From Dysgonamonadaceae bacterium (lineage in GTDB: Bacteria; Bacteroidota; Bacteroidia; Bacteroidales; Azobacteroidaceae): 5,630 nucleotides of DNA. The stretch spans positions 1 to 5,630 of the forward strand of contig JAIRMF010000130.1 in NCBI GenBank assembly GCA_031258895.1, in the 5' to 3' direction. The notes beneath the pieces were generated by a model. That model was not told the DNA's origin, searched no databases, and worked only from the letters and a program-made list of their open reading frames with translations. Positions 1-5,630 of the stretch are shown here, piece by piece. Numbering within the stretch: position 1 is the stretch's first letter; every line of letters starts with the position of its first letter. A program made the position numbers and the translations under genes.

Positions 1-44
1 GACTCATAATCAGGGAGTCCTTGGTTCAAGCCCAAGTGGGACCA
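1..44 (+). tRNA. tRNA with CAT anticodon, 3' part only (Met, or Ile2)
   Basis: The 3' part of a tRNA cut by the window edge. The anticodon loop CTCATAA (3-9, anticodon CAT at 5-7) is followed by the anticodon-stem 3' strand TCAGG (10-14) and a five-base variable loop (15-19). The T arm CTTGG/TTCAAGC/CCAAG (20-36) pairs perfectly. The acceptor 3' strand TGGGACC (37-43) and discriminator A44 follow. The next bases are CGT, so CCA is not encoded. The anticodon stem does not end in the GGG/CCC pairs of initiator tRNA, so it is elongator Met or the lysidine-modified Ile2. The missing 5' half would be needed to choose between them. Confidence 0.93.
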
Positions 45-49
45 CGTAC

Positions 50-88
50 AAAAAGGCCGCAAATAATTAATTATTGGCGGCTTTTTTA
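50..88 (+). terminator. Intrinsic terminator after the tRNA
   Basis: GCCGC (56-60) pairs with GCGGC (77-81). Between them lies the self-complementary AT-rich stretch AATAATTAATTATT (62-75), which can extend the stem across one A/G mismatch. The 3' arm runs directly into TTTTTT (82-87). A-rich sequence before the 5' arm could make it work in the opposite direction too. It should end the tRNA transcript. Confidence 0.85.
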
Positions 89-114
89 TTTGTAGGTGGG
101 GTAAATAAAAAAAT

Positions 115-156
115 AACGGGCGTCGGCGCTCAATTACCGGCGGCCGTTTCGTTTTT
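115..156 (+). terminator. Second GC-rich hairpin, probable terminator
   Basis: AACGGGCGTCGG (115-126) pairs with CCGGCGGCCGTT (137-148) over 12 positions, with one G/G mismatch and one G-T wobble, around a 10-base loop. The 3' side continues TTTCGTTTTT, an interrupted T tract. The 5' side is preceded by AAATAAAAAAAT, so a bidirectional role is possible. It lies upstream of the predicted promoter, so it acts as a back-up terminator for the tRNA unit and not as an attenuator of the fumarase gene. Confidence 0.55.
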
Positions 157-188
157 GGCGGGTGTAAGTTTTCAATTGGTACATACAA

Positions 189-220
189 TTTAACAGTGTA
201 AAATTTTTCATGTAACTTTG
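189..220 (+). promoter_or_regulatory. Bacteroidetes-type promoter for fumarase-hemG
   Basis: TAACTTTG (213-220) matches the Bacteroidetes sigma-ABfr -7 consensus TAnnTTTG exactly. A weak -33 match, TTTA against TTTG (189-192), lies 20 bases upstream in AT-rich DNA. Transcription would start a few bases after 220, giving a leader of roughly 20-25 bases before the ATG at 250. No Shine-Dalgarno sequence is visible in ATAAAAACATTACTCAATC ahead of the start, which is usual in this phylum. Confidence 0.7.
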
Positions 221-249
221 CACCTCCATTATAAAAACATTACTCAATC

Positions 250-1872
250 ATGATCCCAAAATTTCACTACCAGCAACCATTTCCCCAAACCGAAGACGAA
301 ACCGAATACTACAAATTGACCAATGAAGGCGTGTCGGTCGCAACGTTCGAAGGAAAAAACATACTTAAAATCTCCCCCGAAGCACTCACCCGCCTCGCAA
401 ACGCATGTTTCCACGACTGCTCCTTCTATCTAAGGCCGGAGCACCAAAAACAGGTCTCCAAGATCCTAACCGACCCCGATGCGAGCGAAAATGACAGATA
501 CGTCGCCCTAACCATGCTCCGTAACGCCGAAGTTTCGGCAAAAGGAGTCCTACCTTTCTGTCAGGATACCGGAACTGCAACAATCATCGCCAAAAAAGGA
601 CAGCAGGTGTGGACAGGCGGAGGCGACGAGGAAGCACTTTCGTTAGGCGTATACAAAACTTACACCGAGGAAAACCTACGGTACTCCCAAACAGTCCCAC
701 TTGACATGTACACGGAGAAAAATTCCGGCACCAACCTCCCAGCGCAAATAGATATTCAGGCAGTGGACGGCGACAAATACACCTTCCTCTGCATCGCGAA
801 GGGCGGCGGCTCGTCCAACAAGACATATCTGTTCCAGGAAACCAAAGCGCTGTTAAACCCGGTCGCACTTGAAAAATTCCTCGTCGAAAAAATGAAAACA
901 CTCGGCACCGCAGCCTGCCCGCCGTACCACATTGCTTTCGTAATAGGCGGAACGTCCGCCGACATGTGCCTAAAAACCGTGAAACTCGCCTCAACCAAAT
1001 ACTACGACCACCTGCCTGTAAAAGGTAATGACGGCGGGCAGGCATTCCGTGACACAGTCCTGGAAGACACAATATTAAATGAAGCGCACAAGATCGGCCT
1101 CGGCGCTCAGTTCGGCGGCAAATATTTCGCACACGACGTACGGATCATACGCTTACCCAGACATGGAGCGTCATGTTTTGTCGGTATGGCCGTCTCGTGC
1201 TCCGCGGACAGAAACATCAAGGCAAAGATAGACAGCGACGGCGTATGGATAGAGCGCTTGGAAACACATCCCTCGAAATACATCCCAGAAAAATACCGCA
1301 GGCAGGAAGATATGGAAGGCGAAGTCGTACGGATAGACCTCAACCGTCCAATGACCTCAATCCTGGCCGACCTGACAAAATACCCGGTAGCAACGCGACT
1401 CTCCCTCAACGGAACGATAGTCGTCGGGCGCGACATCGCACATGCCAAATTAAAAGAACTGCTCGACAGCGGCAAAGATCTTCCGGAATACTTTAAAAAT
1501 CATCCGGTCTACTACGCCGGTCCCGCAAAAACGCCCGCCGGTATGCCCTGCGGGTCCATGGGTCCGACGACCGCGGGAAGGATGGATTCCTATGTTGGCC
1601 TCTTTCAGTCGCACGGGGGCAGCATGATAATGCTGGCGAAAGGCAATCGCAGTCCCGCGGTTACCGATGCGTGCAAACGGTACGGCGGGTTCTATCTCGG
1701 CTCCATCGGCGGCCCCGCCGCGATCTTAGCCCGCGACAATATTAAAAGCATTGAATGTCTCGCATACCCGGAACTCGGCATGGAGGCCATCTGGAAAATT
1801 GACGTGGAAGACTTTCCGGCCTTCATTCTCGTAGATGACAAAGGGAATGACTTCTTTGAATCCCTCAAATAG
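250..1872 (+). CDS. fumA: Fumarate hydratase, class I, single-chain [4Fe-4S] enzyme
   Basis: A cytosolic TCA-cycle enzyme that reversibly hydrates fumarate to L-malate. In anaerobic Bacteroidetes it usually runs from malate towards fumarate, feeding fumarate reductase and succinate formation. The 540-residue protein is full length for the fused FumA/FumB type, with the alpha-like half first and the beta-like half second. The three presumed cluster cysteines are C104 (in PFCQDTGT), C223 (GTAACPPYHI) and C317 (AVSCSADRN); the spacing of 119 and 94 residues equals that of characterised class I fumarases. Other family segments are KGGGSSNK (184-191), the GPTTAGRMD loop (438-446) and GFYLGSIGGPAA (480-491). 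The ATG at 250 is chosen because it sits about 30 bases after the -7 box and gives the usual family N-terminus. Its stop abuts the ATG of the next gene, so the two are probably co-transcribed. The oxygen-labile cluster suits an anaerobe. No defects are seen. Confidence 0.96.
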   Translation: MIPKFHYQQPFPQTEDETEYYKLTNEGVSVATFEGKNILKISPEALTRLANACFHDCSFYLRPEHQKQVSKILTDPDASENDRYVALTMLRNAEVSAKGVLPFCQDTGTATIIAKKGQQVWTGGGDEEALSLGVYKTYTEENLRYSQTVPLDMYTEKNSGTNLPAQIDIQAVDGDKYTFLCIAKGGGSSNKTYLFQETKALLNPVALEKFLVEKMKTLGTAACPPYHIAFVIGGTSADMCLKTVKLASTKYYDHLPVKGNDGGQAFRDTVLEDTILNEAHKIGLGAQFGGKYFAHDVRIIRLPRHGASCFVGMAVSCSADRNIKAKIDSDGVWIERLETHPSKYIPEKYRRQEDMEGEVVRIDLNRPMTSILADLTKYPVATRLSLNGTIVVGRDIAHAKLKELLDSGKDLPEYFKNHPVYYAGPAKTPAGMPCGSMGPTTAGRMDSYVGLFQSHGGSMIMLAKGNRSPAVTDACKRYGGFYLGSIGGPAAILARDNIKSIECLAYPELGMEAIWKIDVEDFPAFILVDDKGNDFFESLK

Positions 1873-3219
1873 ATGAATATAGTGCTGGGCGCCGGCCTGA
1901 CCGGACTCTCCGTCGCATTTCATCTGGTAAAACAGGGCAAGCGCGTCATCATTCTTGAAAAAACAGACCGTACAGGCGGCCAGATACGGACGATAGAGAA
2001 AGATGGCTTCGTCTTTGAAACCGGACCGAACACCGGGGTCATATCCAATCCGGAGACGGCAGAACTGCTGCGTACGCTGCATCCAAACTGTGTGACCCAA
2101 GTCGCCGATCCTTCGTCCTCGTGCCGACTGATATGGAAGAACGGCAAATTCCACGCGCTCCCCTCCGGAATTATCGGCGGCATAACCACCCCCCTATTCA
2201 GTCTGCAAGACAAACTACGAATAATCGGCGAACCGTTCCGGCGCAGAGGTAACGATCCCAACGAGTCAGTCGGAGCGCTTGCCGTCCGGCGGTTAGGCAG
2301 GTCGTTTCTGGATTACGCCGTCGATCCGTTTGTCTCAGGGATATACGCCGGCGACCCAATGCGCCTCGTTACGCGGCACGCTTTGCCAAAGCTTTACAAC
2401 CTTGAACATACCTACGGCAGTTTTATTCGCGGTGCGGTAACAATCGGACTGTCCGGATTTAAAAATGCCCGAAGCAAAGGCGTCACGAAAGAGATCTTTT
2501 CCGTACGCGGAGGGTTAAGTCAGCTAACGAACTCGCTCGCAGACGCAATCGGACGGGAAAATATCATCCTTTCGGCGGATTCGATCCTCCTTGAACGGTC
2601 TGAGGACCGCTGGCGAGTCTCGTTTGCCTCCCCTTCCGGACGCTTCGACCTAAACGCAGGACGTGTGATAACAACTCTCGGCGCACATGCCCTGTCTCCT
2701 CTTCTTCCGTTCGCCCCTGAAGTCGAAATGAATAAAATTGCCCGCTTACGCTACGCCCCTGTCGTCCAGATTTCCATCGGAATAAGAAACATCGGCAAAC
2801 GTAACTTTCGCGCTTTCGGCGGTCTCGTCCCCTCCTGCGAACATCAAGACGTGCTCGGCGTCCTGTTTCCGTCCGCATGTTTCAATGGACGCGCACCGGA
2901 GGGCGGTATGCTGTTCTCGCTTTTCGCCGGCGGCATAAAAAACCCCCATATGGTAGAACTTTCCGACCGTGAGATTGAAAATCTTGCCATTCAAACATTC
3001 CATCAAATGCTTGGCTTCCCTCCGGACGTCGAACCCGACCTGCTGCATATATCCCGCCATCAAAACGCCATCCCGCAATACGAAAGCGATACCGGTGAGA
3101 GGTTATCGGCGGTAAATACACTGCAAAACCGTTTCCGTGGCCTTACCATCGCCGGCAATCTGCGGGACGGGATCAGCATTGCGGACAGGATAAGGCAAGG
3201 TGCGTCGCTGATTTCCTGA
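1873..3219 (+). CDS. hemG: Protoporphyrinogen oxidase, HemY/PPOX-type flavoprotein
   Basis: An FAD enzyme that oxidises protoporphyrinogen IX to protoporphyrin IX, the penultimate step of haem synthesis. The 448-residue length is normal for bacterial PPOX. Visible motifs are the N-terminal dinucleotide fold GAGLTG (6-11) with acidic E29 ending the second strand, TGGQIRT (34-40), ETGPNT (49-54), the PPOX signature DPFVSGIYAGDP (151-162), SVRGGLSQL (210-218), NAIPQY (398-403) and the C-terminal FAD segment LTIAGNLRDGISIADRI (424-440). No transmembrane helix is evident. It is homologous to hemY of Bacillus and eukaryotic PPOX, not to the small flavodoxin-like HemG of E. coli, although Bacteroidetes genes are often labelled hemG. 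A coproporphyrinogen III oxidase (CgoX) role is the main alternative and is less likely in this phylum. The start follows the upstream stop with no gap (TAG-ATG) and without a Shine-Dalgarno sequence, suggesting translational coupling. The physiological electron acceptor is unknown; family members commonly use O2. Confidence 0.92.
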   Translation: MNIVLGAGLTGLSVAFHLVKQGKRVIILEKTDRTGGQIRTIEKDGFVFETGPNTGVISNPETAELLRTLHPNCVTQVADPSSSCRLIWKNGKFHALPSGIIGGITTPLFSLQDKLRIIGEPFRRRGNDPNESVGALAVRRLGRSFLDYAVDPFVSGIYAGDPMRLVTRHALPKLYNLEHTYGSFIRGAVTIGLSGFKNARSKGVTKEIFSVRGGLSQLTNSLADAIGRENIILSADSILLERSEDRWRVSFASPSGRFDLNAGRVITTLGAHALSPLLPFAPEVEMNKIARLRYAPVVQISIGIRNIGKRNFRAFGGLVPSCEHQDVLGVLFPSACFNGRAPEGGMLFSLFAGGIKNPHMVELSDREIENLAIQTFHQMLGFPPDVEPDLLHISRHQNAIPQYESDTGERLSAVNTLQNRFRGLTIAGNLRDGISIADRIRQGASLIS

Positions 3220-3233
3220 CATTGTCCTTATCC
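3188..3233 (+). other. Inverted repeat spanning the hemG stop codon
   Basis: GGATAAGG (3188-3195) and CCTTATCC (3226-3233) are perfectly complementary. CAA (3196-3198) and TTG (3222-3224) extend the stem past one bulged T. The 23-base loop contains the hemG TGA (3217-3219). No T tract follows, so this is not a standard intrinsic terminator. It could stabilise the 3' end of the mRNA, or it may be chance. Confidence 0.35.
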
Positions 3234-3236
3234 GGC

Positions 3237-3333
3237 CGTACGGGTGATATGTACTGATAACCGGTACATCGGGACGGATATCCGTACACAATCAATATTA
3301 ATCCGGCAGTCATAACGGTACATTTTTACGCGA
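3237..3333. repeat. Decayed copies flanking the 21-bp palindrome array
   Basis: This is the left part of the convergent intergenic gap. The bases 3237-3254 read as a unit with an altered centre (CGTACGGGTG, ATAT, GTAC). The bases 3271-3291 match the 21-bp consensus at 17 positions and contain the perfect palindrome ACGGATATCCGT (3274-3285). The start of this copy lies 63 bases, exactly three units, before the first intact unit at 3334. The two intervening slots (3292-3333) keep only scraps, such as TCCG at the expected place (3302-3305). A smaller inverted pair, ATGTAC/GTACAT (3249-3254 with 3264-3269), is also present. No gene is supported here. Confidence 0.6.
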
Positions 3334-3510
3334 TGTACGGGCGTCCGTACAAAACGTACGGACGTCCATACAAAGCGTACGGATGTCCGTACAAAGCGTA
3401 CGGATGTCTGTACAAAACGTACGGGTGTCCGTACAAAAGCGTACGGATGTCCGTACAAAACATACGGGCGTCCGTACAAAACGTACGGACGCCCGTATAA
3501 AACGTATGGA
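3334..3510. repeat. Tandem array of 21-bp palindromic units (8 plus a partial)
   Basis: The consensus unit is CGTACGGRYGTCCGTAC followed by an AAAR spacer. Units start at 3334, 3355, 3376, 3397, 3418, 3440, 3461 and 3482, with a partial ninth at 3503-3510. All are 21 bp except the fifth, which has one extra base (22 bp). Positions 2-17 of each unit form a 16-bp palindrome around the variable RY dinucleotide, so every unit can fold into a hairpin or bind a dimer. The 21-bp period is about two helical turns, which puts all copies on one face of the DNA. On the - strand, each hairpin is followed by GTTTT or GCTTT. The array lies between converging genes and ends 16 bases before the EF-G-like stop codon. 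There are no alternating unique spacers, so it is not a CRISPR array. Its function is unknown. Confidence 0.93.
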
Positions 3511-3526
3511 TAATAAGCAAATAAAA

Positions 3527-5630
3527 CTATTCCTTCTCGGAATCCCGCTGTGCAGCGTAATCCTTCAATAACCGCTCCTGTACATCCGACGGGACAAGCT
3601 CATAAGAAGAAAATTTCATCGTGAAAGATGCACGCCCGCCCGTAATAGAACTCAAGGACGTGCTGTAACTCGACATCTCCTTCAACGGCGCCTTCGCCAT
3701 TAACTTCTCATAACCCTTCTCCGTCGTCATGCCCATAATCATCGCCCGACGACCCTGAAGATCACTCATCACATCCCCCATGTATTCCGACGGTAAAGAA
3801 ACCTCAATATCGTAAACCGGCTCCAAAATCTTCGGACCCGCATTCCTGAACGCCTCCGAAAAAGCATTGCGACCGGCCAACATAAACGAAACCTCATTCG
3901 AATCAACAGGATGCATCTTGCCGTCATAAACAATCACCCGAACATCCCGCGCATAAGAACCCGTCAAAGGCCCCTGCTCCATCCTCTGCATAACCCCCTT
4001 CAAAATGGCAGGCAAAAACCGAGCGTCTATCGACCCGCCAACAATGGAATTGACGAAAATAAGCTTGCCGCCCCACTCCAAACTGTGCTCCTGAATGTCG
4101 CGGGCCTGAATCTTAAACTCCTGACCGTTGAAACGGTAAACTTCCGACACCGGTACACCTTCCTGATACGGCTCGACAATCAAATGAACCTCGCCAAACT
4201 GCCCAGCCCCACCCGACTGCTTCTTATGCCGATAGTCCGCCCGCGCAGACTTAGTAATAGTCTCACGGTACGGTATCTTCGGCTCGAAAAACTCAATCGC
4301 AAGCTTGTCGTTGTTCTCTATCCGCCACTTCAGAGTCTTAAGATGAAATTCTCCCTGGCCGGACACAATAATCTGACGAAGCTCCTTCGATTGCTCCACA
4401 ACCCACGTCGGATCCTCAGCCCGCATACGGGACAAAATCTCCATCATCTTCTCCGAATCAGACTCATTGACAGACTTTATCGCACGACGGTACTTAGAAT
4501 TCGGATACCGAACAAAATCAAACCGGTTGTCAACACCCTTCGCATTAAGAGTGTTCCCGGTGTTAACGTCCTTAAGCTTAATCGTCGCCCCAATATCTCC
4601 CGCATGTAATTCCGATACCTCAAAACGGTTCTGGCCCGCAACTACGAAAAACTGCGCAATACGCTCCTTCGACCCGCGATCACCATTCAATAAATCATCT
4701 CCCGTCCTGACCGTCCCGGACATCACCCTGAAATACGAAACCCGACCAATATGAGGCTCTACCGTCGTCTTGAAAACAAAAAGACTCGCCGGCTCCGCCG
4801 AATCGGGCTTCACTTCCCTACCCTCTGTATTCGTGTAAAACGGCGTCTCCGGTACAGATGGAACATTGTTGCCCAAAAACTCCATCAACCGGCGTACACC
4901 CATGTCCTTCAAAGCCGAAACACAAATGAGAGGAAACATGCCCCGACTGAGCAAACCCTTGCGAATCCCTTCCCGCATCTCATCTTCAGTAAGGCTCCCA
5001 CGGTCGAAATATTTCTCCATCAAACCTTCATCATTCTCAGCCGCCGCCTCAACAAGCGCATTATGTAGCTCGGCCGCCCTCTCCCGTTCCGACTCCGGAA
5101 TATCAAGAACCTCGGGCGTCCCGCCTTCAGGTTGCCACTGGTACATCTTCATCTTAAGAACGTCAACCATCTGATGAAAACCCTGACCGGTCTGAAGAGG
5201 ATACTGAATCCGAATAACCTTGTTGCCATAGTGTTCCTTCAACTGTAAAACAGTCTTTTCATAGTCGGCATTGTCCCTGTCCAAATGATTGACAAGAAAA
5301 ATGACCGGCTTGCCTATCGACTCAGCATAGCGAAACATGTTTATCGTCCCAACCTCCACACCATACTGAGCATTCAAAACCATCAGAGCAGTGTCCGTTA
5401 CGTTCATCGCCGAAACAGCACTACCTGCAAAATCGTCGGAACCGGGACTGTCAATGAAATTCAACTTCTTCCCCAGCCACTCCACACTAAAAACGGTAGA
5501 AAAAACAGAATAACCGTACTCCTTTTCTACCGGGAAATAATCGGAAACCGTGTTCCCACCGTCAATCGACCCTCTACGTTTTATAACCCCACTCTCATAG
5601 AGCAACGCCTCTGTGAGAGTGGTTTTCCCC
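3527..5630 (-). CDS. fusA2: EF-G-like translation factor (EF-G2 type), 5' end beyond window
   Basis: A cytoplasmic ribosome-binding protein of the translation GTPase superfamily, resembling the second EF-G of Bacteroides. The window shows 700 residues (numbered from the Gly codon at 5627-5629) and the frame stays open to the edge. The first residues are GKTTLTEALLYESG, the end of the Walker A motif, so about 20 N-terminal residues are missing; the TTG at 5603-5605 is an internal Leu, not the start. Domains are approximately G 1-275, II 280-370, III 382-450, IV 453-600 and V 602-690. The G domain is divergent: DSPGS replaces DxPGH (Ser64 in place of the catalytic His), switch I reads YGYSV instead of RGITI (38-42), and G4 is NHLD instead of NKxD (114-117). 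SALK (238-241) is kept. Domain IV retains KQSGGAGQFGEV and the tip MHPVDSNE, with His573 at the translocation-tip position. As I recall, the B. thetaiotaomicron homologue supports translocation without GTP hydrolysis and is needed for gut colonisation. Alternative: another EF-G/RRF-type role. Confidence 0.93.
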   Translation of the reverse strand, partial: GKTTLTEALLYESGVIKRRGSIDGGNTVSDYFPVEKEYGYSVFSTVFSVEWLGKKLNFIDSPGSDDFAGSAVSAMNVTDTALMVLNAQYGVEVGTINMFRYAESIGKPVIFLVNHLDRDNADYEKTVLQLKEHYGNKVIRIQYPLQTGQGFHQMVDVLKMKMYQWQPEGGTPEVLDIPESERERAAELHNALVEAAAENDEGLMEKYFDRGSLTEDEMREGIRKGLLSRGMFPLICVSALKDMGVRRLMEFLGNNVPSVPETPFYTNTEGREVKPDSAEPASLFVFKTTVEPHIGRVSYFRVMSGTVRTGDDLLNGDRGSKERIAQFFVVAGQNRFEVSELHAGDIGATIKLKDVNTGNTLNAKGVDNRFDFVRYPNSKYRRAIKSVNESDSEKMMEILSRMRAEDPTWVVEQSKELRQIIVSGQGEFHLKTLKWRIENNDKLAIEFFEPKIPYRETITKSARADYRHKKQSGGAGQFGEVHLIVEPYQEGVPVSEVYRFNGQEFKIQARDIQEHSLEWGGKLIFVNSIVGGSIDARFLPAILKGVMQRMEQGPLTGSYARDVRVIVYDGKMHPVDSNEVSFMLAGRNAFSEAFRNAGPKILEPVYDIEVSLPSEYMGDVMSDLQGRRAMIMGMTTEKGYEKLMAKAPLKEMSSYSTSLSSITGGRASFTMKFSSYELVPSDVQERLLKDYAAQRDSEKE

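Noticed and set aside
584..1132. Long - strand frames opposite fumarase (also 1107-1475 and 1726-2154) and opposite hemG (2564-2878, 2746-3078).
   Set aside because: They are shadows of clearly identified + strand genes, with Cys/Arg-rich or low-plausibility composition and no family resemblance.
3317..3338. GTACAT/ATGTAC inverted repeat (3318-3323 with 3333-3338) with TTTT in its loop, as a hemG terminator.
   Set aside because: The six-base stem is weak and the T-run is in the loop instead of after the stem. It is more simply a decayed member of the GTAC-rich repeat family.
3334..3510. CRISPR array.
   Set aside because: The units are directly tandem with only an AAAR linker, no unique spacers of 25-40 bp exist, and no cas genes are nearby.
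3228..3571. Open frames on both strands through the repeat array, giving seven-residue repeat peptides (for example VRTSVRF-like and LYGHPYV-like).
   Set aside because: A 21-bp unit is a multiple of three, so any frame free of stops in one unit stays open throughout. The 22-bp fifth unit shifts every frame mid-array, several frames are open at once, and variation sits at palindrome centres, not at third codon positions. The DNA palindrome explains the pattern better than coding.
3911..4609. A 232-residue + strand frame opposite the EF-G-like gene.
   Set aside because: It is antisense to well-conserved EF-G domains II-IV, has no recognisable domain, and reflects codon bias of the real gene. 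The shorter frames at 4467-4754, 4751-5068 and 4866-5174 are rejected for the same reason.
5603..5605. TTG as the start codon of the EF-G-like gene.
   Set aside because: The frame continues upstream to the window edge and encodes GKTTLTEA, the conserved Walker A end and following helix, so the start lies outside the window.

Overview
The window most likely comes from a member of the Bacteroidota, probably Bacteroidales. The upstream gene has a TAnnTTTG-type -7 box (TAACTTTG), no Shine-Dalgarno sequence is visible at either start, the tRNA does not encode CCA, and the last gene is the divergent EF-G paralogue typical of Bacteroidetes (DYFPVEKEYG and PGSDDF segments). Assignment below phylum or order would be a guess.

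Layout. Positions 1-44 hold the 3' half of a CAT-anticodon tRNA. It is followed by a strong intrinsic terminator and a second GC-rich hairpin, which insulate it from the next transcription unit. A promoter at about 189-220 precedes two abutting + strand genes. The first is a class I [4Fe-4S] fumarase (250-1872). The second is a HemY/PPOX-type protoporphyrinogen oxidase (1873-3219), whose ATG directly follows the fumarase TAG. A - strand gene for an EF-G-like translation factor (stop at 3527) enters from the right edge; its true start lies outside the window, because the Walker A GKTT is cut at the boundary.

The 307-base convergent gap (3220-3526) contains no credible gene. It holds the most unusual structure here: eight tandem copies plus a partial ninth of a 21-bp unit, each carrying a 16-bp near-perfect palindrome. 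Decayed copies to the left appear to stay in the same 21-bp phase.

How the genes may relate. Fumarase and protoporphyrinogen oxidase are probably co-transcribed. Fumarate respiration needs haem for cytochrome b of fumarate reductase, so the pairing makes physiological sense, although this is inference. The EF-G paralogue lacks the catalytic G3 histidine and has other G-domain changes, but keeps the domain IV tip histidine. This fits a factor that translocates the ribosome with little or no GTP hydrolysis. The palindromic array lies just 3' of this gene and could shape its mRNA 3' end, bind a dimeric protein, or simply be a species-specific repeat. The genes are recognisable housekeeping or metabolic families; the array is the part I cannot assign to any known element.
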